NCBI GenBank assembly: GCA_963576475.1
Contig: OY754980.1
Location: 22,365,434-22,429,433, forward strand
Origin: Molanna angustata
Taxonomy: Eukaryota > Arthropoda > Insecta > Trichoptera > Molannidae
Direction: 5' to 3'
Length of the DNA: 64,000 nt
Shown: piece after piece, positions 43,191-55,450 of the stretch
How the letters are laid out: each line of letters begins with the position of its first letter
Numbering within the stretch: position 1 is the first letter of the stretch
Notes under the pieces: generated by a model
What the model was told of the DNA's origin: nothing
The model's database searches: none
Seen by the model: only the letters and a program-made list of their open reading frames with translations
Position numbers and translations under genes: made by a program

Positions 43191-44019
43191 TTTATTTGTG
43201 AAAAAAATTAATGTCTTCTTTTTATTAAAACTTATTGATATTATGAAGTCATGGTCAACTTTATGTGTTCGTTTATTTATTTAAAAAATCGCAATTCAAT
43301 TTTGCGTGTCTGGCTGTCGAACGTTGTCGGAAAATATAATCCAAATAGAGGGTTGTTCCCCCCCCCGTATATTTATATTCAGCAACGAAAGGATCGAGTG
43401 CGAAAAGTGTAGGAACCCTTGGTCCAGTGTTGTTCTGGATGCGGTGGGAAGAAGCGGGAACAACAAACAGTCTTTGTGTGTTTGTTGTTGAACACTGCGA
43501 AAGCACTCAAACACGAGCACAGCGTATGTGGCTAGGGATTAATTGTGCTCACTGATGAATTATTCTTTGTTGGCGGTCATCGAGTGTTTATTTACATCTC
43601 AGATATAACAACTACTGGATATTTGCACGACCATTTCAAATAAAATATCGTCATTTTGTATCTCGTCTCGTTGAACATTTCAGATGACTTTATAACAATT
43701 ATTTGTACGTTTCAATTAGGTACCTGTTTAATTTTTGATTTGGTTTGTTTATTACACGTGTCATCAAATAATTTGTAAATAAATATTTTATTTCGAATGT
43801 GATTAACACCCTTGAGCACTACCTATATCTTAAATGTGTCAACAATGATTCTTTTTCTCTGATATTTTTTTTAAATTATTTCAAATTTTGAATTAACTGT
43901 GAAATTATTTTAATCGTTAATACGATTTACATACACATTGCATTGGTAGAAGTAGTTAAACAAGCTAAAAAGGAAATAATATTTCTGGCGCAGTTCAAGT
44001 GTGACATCTGTGCGAGACA
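43191..44019. other. Mixed DNA, no confident gene
   Basis: A GC-richer patch (43300-43520) includes a hairpin, CAACAAACA (43460) with TGTTTGTTG (43477), inside flanking CAGTGTTGTT/GTTGAACACTG words. Short frames there are not convincing. Confidence 0.35.
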
Positions 44020-44366
44020 CCGTCACCTCATTTATAAGGACTGTTGCTTTCATTGTTTACAATTAAACCAATTTCTCAATAGGTGGCATTACTATAAGGT
44101 TTTTTCGTTAAGCTATAGATGGCAATAGTAATAATGCATTATTTTCAAATGAATTGTTTCACATTATTCAAATATATATATAACTTTCAAAAATTACAAT
44201 GATAAGGGAACTCAATAAGAAGGCAAAATTGGTGAACGTTGCGCAAGCGCATAAAGTGATCACCTAAACCAGAGGGTGATGGGTCGTAAGCCATGTAGGT
44301 GCCTTGAGTTCCTGGTTCTTCTATAATATCCCAACTTCGTCTCTATTGAGATATTAAAAGTTTGTC
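44020..44366 (-). mobile_element. Snapback repeat family, copy e (right arm)
   Basis: The interior (ATTTTCAAATGAATTG, ACTTTCAAAAATTAC) and right arm (AATTGGTGAACGTTGCGC, GTAAGCCATGTAGGTGCC, CCTGGTTCTTCTATAATATC, ATATTAAAAGTTTGTC at the end) are present. The left arm is absent, so this is a mirror-image partner to copies a and c. The left boundary is approximate. Confidence 0.72.
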
Positions 44367-45029
44367 TATCAAAAAAGAATTAATTTATTTGCGGATATTG
44401 ATAGGTTCTTAAAATGACAACTACCTACATAGATAATTATAGCCTGCATAAAAAAAACTTTGATGTTATTCGAATATTTTTCCTTAAATTACTTATATTT
44501 ACTAAGAATGTTTTTTAAAGATTTTTTTTTCCTTTCGTGCTCACAGACTGTAACATTATTCATGTTTGTCAATGAATCAATAATTAGTTATGTGAATGAA
44601 AAATACATATTTTCCTTGATTTCTTTAGACAATGATAGTCATAGATAGTCAGAGTTTTTGAAAAAGATATAGTATTGCTTAAACACTTCATAATTTCAAA
44701 CTTGTCAGGACTGTTCTTCCCACACTACAAATCGTTTTACCTACTAATAAGGACTAATAACAGCGCATGGCAGACCTTTGAAAGGACAATTGAAAAATAT
44801 ACGAAGATAGGACAAAATGATTACTGTGTGGGTTATTTTCAAATTATGGACTATCGATAAAACATTAAAGACCATTAAAGTACCTAATACTTAAAAGTGA
44901 GTATAAGAGAGCTCGTCGGATCTATGAAGATGGATCGCGGCCAACGATTGAAGCCGTTGTTATTAGCACTGAAGAATTAGTTAACTGTGAGAATGAACCA
45001 TTATGTATTAAGGAAATGAAATAGATACG
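44367..45029. other. AT-rich DNA without a recognised gene
   Basis: Short plus-strand frames of 61-62 codons only; no recognisable feature. Confidence 0.4.
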
Positions 45030-45250
45030 AGCATTCTTCCCCGTTTCTCTAGCAATGGTGTGCCAACCCCCGCCCTCGGCCGCCCACAGCCGCCCGCTCC
45101 GCTTCGTTGAATGCATTCTCCGAGCAAACAATTCGCACACCGCAGAACAAATAATATACCTCCGCACATTACATGCCACCCTAATAACATTCATACTGCA
45201 CACTTAACACGTGAATTTGACAGCTCGCTTTCGGTTTGACAGCTGAACGC
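45030..45250. promoter_or_regulatory. Second GC-rich patch, candidate regulatory DNA
   Basis: A C-rich core (CCCCCGCCCTCGGCCGCCC near 45066) stands out from AT-rich flanks. Two TGACAGCT words follow (45218 and 45237), the second a TGACAGCTG with E-box. A 93-codon minus-strand frame spans it but has no recognised motif. It lies about 3 kb from the island at 41890-42315. Confidence 0.3.
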
Positions 45251-48200
45251 TTTAAGCACGTACATAAGGGGGTTGATTGTGTTTTCAATGTACATGATCG
45301 GGGTGAGCCCATGTTGATTTATGTTCTCTTGTGAAGTCTTTCAAAAGAATCTTGTGCGCCATTGTTTTTAACTAATTAGGATGTCAACTTTATGGAATTT
45401 AGAAATTCGTTAGTTGCCGCTGTAATTTTGAATGCTATAAATAGTACTAAACGCTAACATTAAATATGAGTTATTTAATTTTAATCATGATATTCCTTAA
45501 AAAATTGTCTGAAAGAACTAAAAGTAAATTTTCTTATTGGCCCAAGGTGGAACATTATATGTCCATTTTCGATGAACCAATATGATACATTTTTTTAAAG
45601 AATAAGCGTACTATTTGATGGGTAGGTACTCAAGTACTTAATACATTGAAGCTTAAAAGTATACATTGTATAAATATTGAGATAAAATATACATTAAACA
45701 AATTAAAATATCAAAAATTAAATCTACTTTAAAAAATAAGAATGAAAACGGTATCAAAGTGTTATTTTCTACTCCCAGGATCGTAAAAATCCAAAACGTT
45801 AAGTATTTGAAAAAAATAATTGTATCAAATTTTGAACTAATATTTTAAGATCGATATAATAAGTCAATTGTTTAATTTGTACATATATCTCCGTTTTCGT
45901 GAATTGCTAACGAAATAATTAAGCATTGAATAACTACTTCAAAAATGAACGAATTACCTATATTAAATTAAATTGAATATTTTGATTTGTGTACCTACCT
46001 ACATATTTTAATTTTAATTTTTATCTTATTTCATAGCAGTAACAAATTTAACCCTTCTCTCTTCCTTTTTCTTCCTCTTTCTTTCACAGGAAAATATATA
46101 ATATTTTTAAATATATATAAATTATTTTTTTGTTGAAATGTCTGTATTTATGTGATTATTTAATGAACATCAATTGATGACAAAAGTAATTGGTCTGTCT
46201 TTTGTTCAGTTCATAGTGTATTTTTTTTGTTTATTTAATTAAAATGAATTTGTCCCTAAAATAAAAAACCGAAAAAAATGTATGCTTCACAAATGAACGA
46301 TCAATTGGAATATTTTTAAATTTGATTTGGAAGATCTAATGATTAGATAGGAGACAGACTATTTAAGGTAATGTGCGTGGCAAATATAGGTACCATCTTC
46401 TATTATTATAAACGACAGTGTGTGTAGGTATGGATGTATGTTTTTGGTGGGTAGGTAATGAATGGCATTGATAATTGTCACACGTCCATGTCTCGGAACA
46501 ATATAATTGGTTAGTCACACAAACAGGCGATGATAATAATTACTCTCCAGAAAATTTATTTGAAATCAGATAACACATCATAAAACATTGGCACACACTC
46601 TCCGGGTAATTCTATAATAATAATTAAATGCCATCATACTATCAACACAATTAGATTGCATGTGTTAAAATATTTGTTTATTATTCGCTCGTATATATTT
46701 TAAAATAATGAAGGCTGAATGAAGGTATGATTGTTATCTATGATTCGCAAATTAGCTACATACATTCATTAAATATTTAAAAATATATTATTATTTTTTT
46801 AGCCAAACACATGTGCAAATATAGTAATTTTTATATAAAATTATTTTATGGGATCCGTATTAAATTATTCTCTATCAAGGTTTGCTCTTTTTTTTTCAAG
46901 TACCTACCTACCACATTTTTCTTCAATTTTTCTGTCCGTAAAATATTATTGTATTTATCTAAGATTTTAAGTATACGCTATTTTCAAGTTGTTGGAGTTG
47001 TATTTTTAATGTAATAACATTAAAAAATCTTAATATTGAATAATTTTACATAACATTATTTTTTAGTAAAATAATTTTTCATTGAATCTTCTAGAACAAA
47101 CTATATGTTAAATTCATACACTAATAGAGCTTGTACTGGGTTCAACGGAAATTGTTTGAGTGATCCGGAGTTTGAAATGTTTGCTTCGGGTTAATGTCTA
47201 CTTAAAAAAAATGTGAATTTGTCAGATATTTAATATGTGCTCTGTTTTGTTGTGCGCATCTTTACCTTTTTGATTGTGCCCCTTTTATTTTATTCAATTC
47301 AATTTAATCAAATCAGTATTACTCATACATTGAGACCCTACCTTTCTCCCTTTCCTTCTCGTTTTCGAAATTGTTAACATCATAGGTACTATAATTGGCA
47401 ATATAAAAATTATCATTGTATATTTTTTTCTTGTTTGCTGTTGTATTCTATAAAATAAATAAATAAAAAAGGGTCTATTTTTAGTTTATTCATAAATCAC
47501 GACAGACGCTTGTAAAACTTTTTAGTCCAAAACATGAATAATTTAGGTACGTCCATAGTATTTTAGAAAAATGTTCGCATGAAATGGTTGGACGCATTGG
47601 ACGCCGTAGATTTATCATGAAACATAGACAACTAAATTGTGAAAAATGTCATCGCGTTTTTGTGTTTCGATAAATTTCAAATGTTGCAATAGGTACCTAC
47701 ATTTCATCAGTTCAAAGGGAGGCTATTTTTACACACGTCGGGAACTAAATAGTGACTATATGACTCGCTGTGTGTATATTGTCAACAAATAAATATATGC
47801 CTAATAGCAAGAAGTTGTAATGCGTGCGACATAACACCACGAAGAAGTGAGTCCATCCGATATGGGAGAGAGAAAGAGTTATGCGTTGTCAGTTCACCAG
47901 TCACATGACGTTCTTGTGTCAGATTTGTTTATGACATTTTTAACTGCCATGTCGCATTTCTGCCCGGTAGGACAGGATGCCATCAAATTGACGTCTTCAT
48001 TACCAGCACAAAAATGAAGAAAGATCTGAACTCTATGGGTGGTGCCTACCTTCATATAAACATTTCGAAAAAAACACTAAATTGACAATTGAAAAAAGAC
48101 AAATAAATAATGCCTTTGAATCTAGCAAATATGTAAATTGGTACTACAGGGGTCTTGTGTTTTTCAACGAAAGTCGATGACGATATCCATCAACAATTGA

Positions 48201-48565
48201 GACACACATTGACAAAAATATTAAAATTTTATATTAATTTCTTAGTTTATAGTCGTTGCAACTCGCGAGAACGAGTTGCATTAAATACTGTGTTTAAATA
48301 CATTACCTACATTCGTATTCTGTGTAAAAACATCGTGTTATTGTTATTATTGTATTTATTTTAATTACTAGGTACACCTATTTCAATTGAATTGAAATTG
48401 CAATTGATTTTATTTTCATTTGTTTTTAGAATATTTTTTAATGAAATTAAATCACTGATCATTTTTGTATTGTTTCTCGGGCAAGTAAAAAGTATACGCG
48501 CTTTAACACGTACCCACTAACAAATTGCCACGGTCTGGAGACAAATGATACTTATCGTTTCTGAT
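45251..48565. other. Long AT-rich DNA without a recognised gene
   Basis: A pyrimidine tract ending CTTTCTTTCACAG (46077-46089) looks like a 3' splice site, but only AT-rich non-coding sequence follows. A TATAAAATAAATAAATAAAA end at 47449-47468 resembles a LINE 3' terminus, without coding support. A Helitron-like word is at 46398-46440. Confidence 0.4.
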
Positions 48566-48671
48566 TTAGACTGAAAACACAATTAAAAACTGTCTTAACC
48601 AGGAATCGAGCCCGGGACCAGTCGCTCAGGAGCTAGATATCTAACCTACTGAGCCACGACGCCCAACGTGG
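48566..48671 (-). mobile_element. tRNA-derived SINE (family B), copy 2
   Basis: On the minus strand GGGCGTCGTGGCTCAGTAGG holds the A-box region, then CCCGGGCTCGATTCCTGG the B box. The body TTGTGTTTTCAGTCTAAA matches the copy at 23853-23990. The 3' tail is short or lost. Confidence 0.7.
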
Positions 48672-48714
48672 CCGTTTGTTGTTATATATTGTGTCTCGAA
48701 TAAGCTGTTACTAA

Positions 48715-49286
48715 ATGTAAAAAAATGTCACTCCATTACATTCTCTAGGAAAAAGAGTACAATACAATACACATACACAATCAATAGGGAGGCGATTGAT
48801 AAGAAATCAGACTGTAGAGACTTAGGTATACAACTGGACAGTAAACTTTTATTTGACAAACACATTGACACAATTACACTGAAAGCTTATAAAATGTTGG
48901 GATTCCTGATGAGAGTATGCAAACCATTTACACAAGTGAAAACATTTATCTTTCTATATAACACAATTGTTAGAAGTCAATTGGAACATGCATCAGTCAT
49001 CTGGAATCCACAATATAATATTTATATTAACAATATAGAACGAATACAACAAATATTATTGAAACATATGAAGTACAAATTTGGTAATAACTACAAACAT
49101 GAATTGCAGACTTTACAGACAAGACGAAGGACCTCAGACTTAATGTACCTTTATGACATAATAAACTTCAATATTGACTGTACAGACCTTCTGAAAATTA
49201 TTAACTTCAACATACCAAACAGACGAACAAGACACACCTCAACGTTCTTTTTAGACAAAAAAAACACACCTCAACGTTCTTTTTAG
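48715..49286 (+). CDS. LINE reverse transcriptase C-terminal region, frameshifted
   Basis: The frame reads KKCHSITFSRKKS, CRDLGIQLDSKLLFDKHIDT, MLGFLMRVCKPF, then RSQLEHASVIWNP and RRRTSDLMYLYDII. KCxxITFxRKK and DLGxxLDSKLxFxxHI are typical of the end of LINE reverse transcriptases. The 32-bp duplication creates an early stop at 49284-49286. After the second repeat copy the ancestral frame resumes (NSPLYRCLTTYN, then SRTLFRSHVRQE) to TAA at 49424-49426. Inactive. Confidence 0.87.
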
Positions 49287-49604
49287 ACAAAAAAAACACT
49301 AATGCCGCTCAAAATTCGCCATTGTACCGATGCCTTACCACGTATAATAATTTGGAAAAGATCAGGTCCGTGGACATATTCTGTATGTCCAGGACTCTTT
49401 TCAGGAGCCACGTTAGACAGGAATAATAATTTTTTTTTATTACCAGTAGTGAGTACAATGCACCATGAAATCAAAGGTGGGCTGATTAAGTTACAATTAC
49501 TTATGTTGCTTACAATTACTTATGTTATATTTGTTTAAAAAAATATTATTGTACGTTGCCCATTTTTTCAAATAAAATAAAAAAAAAAATAATAATAATA
49601 TACC
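48715..49604 (+). mobile_element. Jockey-group LINE 3' end with poly(A)
   Basis: The fragment begins inside the reverse transcriptase (LNVKKCHSITFSRKK), carries the connection and C-terminal region, a short 3' UTR with a duplicated ACAATTACTTATGTT word (49492-49527), and ends AAATAAAATAAAAAAAAAAA near 49592. A 32-bp tandem duplication (49232-49296) breaks the frame. Clade assignment is from motif style. Confidence 0.88.
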
Positions 49605-50252
49605 AGTGTGTAGATATGTATATTATAGGCAGGTACCTACAAAATATTTACTGGCGTTGAAAATTGAAATTGAAAAAAATATTTTCGGCTTTCCATACTG
49701 GCTGAAATAGAATTTGGCGGCAAAAAAATAATGAAAGTCCAATATATATTTGTTGGTTGGCCCATAGAAAAGAAAGTATAGGTACGCCCAAAAGTCTGGA
49801 ATCGCATAAATAAGATTGGCAAAAATGGAATTGAGATGTTAGTAGTGTTCGTCGCGAAGTTTTGTCCGCTGTCGGGGGGAGAATAGTAGGTATAGTTTTC
49901 TTCGAAGAGGAAAAGGTTTAATGGATTGTCAGACCTCTGGGACCATTAAAATGATATACAGCTTGCTTACTTTTCACTTTTTGTCTGATTTTTGTTTTGC
50001 ACGAGGCTAGCCATTCCTCCGATGCCCATAAACTAAAATCTATATCGTTCGAATTTTGATTTGACCGCCATAATATTTGAATACCCCGACCCCAATTCCT
50101 GTTGTTTTATGGATTTTGGTTTTTCTATGGTTTTCACTCTCGAATACGAGGTGGAGTTCTTATATCTACTTTGATCCTCAGACCGCAACTTTTTAAACAA
50201 GGTAAAGCCATCAATCGACTTTGTTTTGATATGTTATTGAGTTATTCTATTG
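49605..50252. other. Unique DNA without a recognised gene
   Basis: No features supported beyond short frames. Confidence 0.4.
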
Positions 50253-50351
50253 AATATAAAGTTCTTCTCTTCTTCTTCTTCAGCCAGTTTTCATCCATTC
50301 TTGGACATAGGCCTCCCCTTTGATCCTGATAAATAAACATAATATAAAGTT
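50253..50351 (-). mobile_element. 77-bp RTE 3' end with 11-bp target-site duplication
   Basis: AATATAAAGTT at 50253-50263 recurs at 50341-50351. The 77 bp between, on the minus strand, contain AGGCCTATGTCCAAGAATGG and a GCTGAAGAAGAAGAAGAG tail, matching the last bases of the RTE element at 62459-62520 (AGGCCTACATCCAGCAGTGG and GCTGAGAAAGAAGAAG). An extreme 5' truncation. Confidence 0.85.
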
Positions 50352-52529
50352 ATGTTTATTTATATATACTAAGTTTTAATATATCTGAACAAATCAAATG
50401 AAATTATTCAATTTCAAAAAATATAGTCTCCAGTGAATTCGGTACATTGTGTTCGATCTTTTTAAAACTACAAGTATGAAAAATACGTCTTTATAATTTC
50501 GACTGATCACGCCAATGAAGAAAGAAAGGAAGGATTTGAAGGACACAGAGGAAATATCGCACAATATTCTACTTTATCGATTATAGACTAAATAACTCTT
50601 TCAAATTTTGCACATTTGTATACCTAATGCTAGCTTAGACCCCATTAGATTTTGAAGGATATCTGAATAGTGCTTCTAATTTTTTAGCTGTCAAATATTT
50701 AAAAGTGGCGCCATGCTCAGAAAACTTCAAATTTGATAGTTTTATTTTCAAATTGGTATAAGGGCACATCATTTTCACAAAATGGCATTGATGAATTATC
50801 AAGTTTGTATGATAATATATTTAAATCAAAGATAATTTAACAAAACTCAATTCATGAAAACTTGGAAAATTTACCATACAAAATATGAACAATCTGTGGA
50901 ATGACTTGGTAGTGAGGAGTTTAGCGTTAGCCACAACCCACTCGTTTCTAATATCATTGCACTTGTGTTTAATACGTTATTTTTGTTCCATATATTTATA
51001 AATTACTTCACCATTACATTTGTTTAATTGAACAGATAATACATAAGTAAAGCTATTTTGCATACTAATATATCTATAGGTAATATTATAGTGTCAATCC
51101 AATAAATTATGTGTAAAGGTATTTGAATCACCTAATCAAGTTAGTAGGAAGTTAATGTGTTGTCCTAAGTTAGAATATGATGTCTTTATGAGTGTGACAC
51201 AATCATGAATCATTTTGACGGGATTAGTGTCCACGTAAACCTGAGATGAGTTCATCATTAATTTACATATTGGACCACGTCATATTTTTCATTTTATCTC
51301 TCGGTGTTACGACGATGTATATCATATTATCAAAGCGCCAAAAGATTTAAACGTAAAAGAGTATTTAGATCAAAAACCATCATGCTTTTACATTGAATGT
51401 CCTTGAACTTAGACCATTTATGACCTATTGTGTCTACTAGTTTGGTGACTATCTAAACAGATGATTGAAACATTTAATGAAATACAAAAATTCGAGATGA
51501 TTGCGATGTCCTTCGTTTCTCTAGTCCTACAATTTCATGTCTGCATGATGGCCCTCATCAGATTGGACATTTCCAGACTAAATGCTAGTGGAAAGTATTT
51601 ACTTTCTTTGCGGGTTTGGTCATTTGTTGCCTTGTTGGTAAATAGTTTGTCACAATTTTTAATTTTTTTTTTAGTTTCGTAGGTAGGTACTTATACTCAA
51701 AACTATAGACAAAAAATTCGGTCCAAAAATGGACTACATAGGTTTGCAGTCGTATGAAATATTTAAAAAATCACACAACAAAATCAAATAAACAAAAAAA
51801 TGATGCCAAGAATAAAATAATTATGGAGTCGTAAGGTGATATTTAAAAGCTTTTCAAGTTTATTTGATTTCATCTGACATGACAAATTTGAATCAAAATG
51901 CCCAAAATCGTACAGCTAAATAAAAAAAATTAAATATTAAATAAATTCTCATAGCATCACATTTTGCATTCTAAGGTAAATGTTTTGATTATAAAATAAA
52001 GCATTTCTTAACTTGAAGTTGTACCTAAAAATAATACAAAGAAATTATGTAATCGTGCGTATGCTTTATATGGACCAATGCACTTAGTTTCATCGTTTTT
52101 TTTTTTCAGTCTGACAGCGGGCCACGTGACTGCAATAGAAGATCAAATGTCACCCCGCCAATATAAAGTTACGCCGCCTGTCAAAGTCCCTGGAGAACTA
52201 TATGATTCTAGAAATATCGACTATCTTGCTAATTGTGATTTGCTGCATAGTTAGAGATTACTAAAGACATACCTAACTTCAATGCAAATTATAGGTAGGT
52301 AGATATATAACTACCTACGTAATTCGTTGGATTAAACGGAATATTTGTAGGTACAATACAAAATATTTAAGAACATAATATATTAAACGAATATAAATAT
52401 GTATTATATTTCTAAATAATAAAATGAGCTTTGAACGGCTGTTAAATGAACAATTCTTCGCAGGAATTGCAATTTCATCTAACTAAACATCGTTTTCAGC
52501 CCAGAAAATCAAGAATTGCGTTTGATATA
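50352..52529. other. AT-rich DNA without a recognised gene
   Basis: A 73-codon plus frame (51461-51682) is the longest. It has a hydrophobic middle (MSFVSLVLQFHVCMM) but no recognised family. No terminal repeats recognised. Confidence 0.4.
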
Positions 52530-52530
52530 T

Positions 52531-52602
<72 letters not shown>

Positions 52603-53201
52603 CTTCTGTACGTGTGTATGTCACTGAACTCTATTTTTTTAACTGAACTGTAACTGAACTGAACTGTATTTTTTGTGTATGTTTGTGTGAGTCCCTGAAT
52701 TGTTTAGATTCACAAAATGGAATTTTAAACATTAATATAATAAAATAAGAATAAAAAACATGATTTTTATTAACTATAAATTATAATAGGTGGCGCTTAT
52801 GTCGAATTGGCAATTTTTTGTTTTTTCCATCTGACAACACTAAGAAGTCTGTCATTTGCGTCGTAGTTTGGCTTTTTTGACATTTAAAGTTCTTTTCGCT
52901 CTGTTTCGGTATTATTCATATTTAAATTATATACATGTGCATGGATTTTTAATTTCCGTTCACTGTTTCGTTAATATTCATATTTCAATTCGTTCGTTTC
53001 CGTGTCCAGACCATCTATGCTGTATTGCAATTATATACGAAATGACATCAATCTAACCTCAATGTGTTTAGCGGCTCATCGAACAAGAAAATGTAAGTTT
53101 GCTCAGCGAATAAAAACTTCCATATGATTCAAATATATGTTACGTATATTTTATTGTTTCACAAATAGTTCGGGCAAGACAACGTCTGTCGGGTCCGCTA
53201 G
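52530..53201 (+). mobile_element. Non-autonomous Helitron
   Basis: It starts TCTTTATATA after an A (52529) and ends CCGCTAG before a T (53202), which fits Helitron insertion between A and T. About 8-20 bp before CTAG is the hairpin AGAC-AAC-GTCT, within the common insect Helitron end AACGTCTGTCGGGTCCGCTAG. Near the 5' end ATTCTTCTGTACGTGTG and ATGTCACTGAACTC follow an expanded AT tract. No Rep/helicase is encoded, so it depends on another element. Confidence 0.75.
52535..52599. repeat. AT microsatellite inside the Helitron 5' end
   Basis: An almost perfect TA repeat of over 60 bp starts four bases into the element. The open frame reading YIYIYIYI is an artefact. Confidence 0.95.
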
Positions 53202-54339
53202 TTTAAAAATAAATTTCTCATCTGCTGCGAATCAAACCCATAATAAGAAATTATCCATTACAAGAAAGCTGATGGTTAGATTTTCTTTATTTGTTCTCAG
53301 TCAGGAATATAATTTTTAGTGTAAACGTTTTTTAGAATTACGAGTTTAAACCAAAATATGGAGCAACTCGATATGTTTCATGTTTTATGCAACATTTTCT
53401 TTTACGTAAAAAGGCGCATGTAAAATTTATAGTGCGTGGTCGCTTGTTTTCAATAATAATATTGCAAGATAACCTATATGTGCATCGTCTTTGCAACCCA
53501 TACGGATTCATATATCATGCAGAGGCTAAGGAAGGTTGGTGTTTGGCCATAATTTCTGCTTAAAAATGCACACCCGACCAATGGGATGACACTCACTGCA
53601 CCCGGATGAGCCATTAGCGGGAGGAAAGGTATTCTGTAGGTACTGTACCCACATTGTGTAGGTACCCTGATACCAACATACATACCTACCTATCTTTAGC
53701 ACGTCCACCTACATTTTTATTAGGTATCTTATTTTATTTATGTTTTCCTGATATACACATTTTAAGTATGACTGAGCACACTTGTCTGAAAAATAATATT
53801 TTTATCAAATTGTACGATGTTAAAAATATATCTATAATAACTTATATTAAATTTACAATTCACTATATCATATAATTCAAACATATTTATTTTAACAAAA
53901 ACCAAAGATGATCGTATAAATATATTTTTTCTCGTAGTTTTATGTATGTAAGCACACCAGTTAAAATTTATAAAGTAATTAATTAAAATATTTATTTATA
54001 TTGTTAAATTTGTTATATTCAAATTAGTTTTTGTTTTTTCACATACTCAACACATATGTATAAAAATGTTATTATACCGTAAATTTCCTAAAAACAAATA
54101 AATAAAATAATTTTGTTTGATTTCTATAACAAATATAAAATAGGTACTTTAAATATTAGTTTGAAATAATCTCACTCAACAATATTAGAACAAGTTATAA
54201 GTACACACTTTTTTTATTAGTAATGAAAATAAAGCTTATTGTCAATTCATGTATTGCCGTTTTGTATAATTACATCAAGGGTATTTTACCCCAAAAACTG
54301 TGTAGTTTTTGATAAAAGGATTTAAACGAAAATGATTTA
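53202..54339. other. AT-rich DNA without a recognised gene
   Basis: No feature supported. Confidence 0.45.
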
Positions 54340-54940
54340 GCTAATCAAACACAATACGAGAATGAAGTATATAAGATAAATAAATGGGCTGAGGTGGTTT
54401 GACCACATGAAAGAATATGTGATGACCCAAGGGCGGATGCAGCTTTGGCGCCAGGGGGGGGGGGTCACATAGTCGTGGTTAAGTCACAAGAAGTTAATTT
54501 AAATTGTATTATATTAAATTAATTAAATATTGAAAGTACTTAAATAAAATCTATATTTTGATAAAAAATATATAAAAATCATGTTTAACAATTTTAATTA
54601 GTGGTCCACCTAGGTCCTGGACCCAGCCCAAGGGGGTCATGACCCCCATGACCCCCATGACGCCCCCCCCCCTGGATCCGCCCTTGTGATGACCGTCTGA
54701 CAAAATAAGTACTTAGAACGAATCGGCCAAAGAAAAGTTGGCACGATCACATAAATGGAATTTTGAAAGATGGAGAGGTTATAATTAAGAGTAATAGAAG
54801 AGTGTGTATGAGACGGTGCATGAATGTAAATGAAGCAAGAAATGTAGGTATGTCAATAGAGAGGAGTCTAGTGTTCGGTTCTTTCTGCCTGCCTCAAAGA
54901 GGAAATAGCTTGATGGAATGGTATGGTACAAAACGCTGTT
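54340..54940 (+). mobile_element. LINE 3' fragment interrupted by a hAT MITE
   Basis: The two halves match the LINE at 10091-10496. Left (to 54427): GGGCTGAGGTGGTTTGACCA codes LRWFDHMKEYVMT. Right (from 54687): CGGCCAAAGAAAAGTTGGCA and later RRVCMRRCMNVNEARN match GRPRKGWHDH and RRCMNVDEAMN. The tail is ATGGAATGGTATGG. The frame holds stops and frameshifts, so it was old before or after the hAT element landed. Confidence 0.8.
54420..54694. mobile_element. Non-autonomous hAT element with 8-bp target-site duplication
   Basis: TGATGACC at 54420-54427 and 54687-54694 flank a 259-bp element. Its ends CAAGGGCGGATGCAG and CTGGATCCGCCCTTG are inverted repeats, starting and ending with the CA..TG style of hAT transposons, and the 8-bp duplication is the hAT length. 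Runs of G and C (54454-54464 and 54663-54672) sit inside the ends. The interior is AT-rich with no transposase. Confidence 0.9.
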
Positions 54941-55450
54941 TTCCCATCTACGAGTACAGTAAGACTTCCATCAGAATACTTCTATTGATTCTCTAATTTC
55001 AGATTAATGAATTAAAAAATAAACCAATATTCTATTTACTTAAAGCATCAAAACGAAGATCATTTGCAGCTTGTATGTAAGCAGATATTGGTGGCTGGTA
55101 TCTACGCCTATGGCATTCAGTAATGGAGCCGACCGAATCCCCTCCAGATGAGGGGAATCTATGGATTGTGGCTTAGCAGAGAGTTTTACTGGTAATTGGT
55201 CCCAATTTAGCCCCACGCTACCCTCATATTACATCACTAAAAATATTCTTTCGACCCATACACACACACAGTAGGTACCTATCTAGCTCGACTGTCGAGA
55301 AAGATTACTACTCTCCCCCCATATACGACTTGAGAGACACACGGACGTATGTCAAATAATGCAATGTACGTATGTAGTAATAACGGTGAATTCCGTTCAA
55401 AGTAACGAATCGTTCATGTCGCCTTTTTTATTCACAATATCAATTATTAT
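54941..55450. other. Mixed DNA with a SINE-like patch
   Basis: GACCGAATCCCCTCCAGATG and AGGGGAATC at 55133-55161 resemble the B-box side of SINE family C (16832-16855). Too little remains to annotate a SINE. No gene. Confidence 0.3.

Noticed and set aside
46077..46089. Strong 3' splice site after a pyrimidine tract
   Set aside because: No coding-like sequence follows; pyrimidine tracts are common in this DNA.
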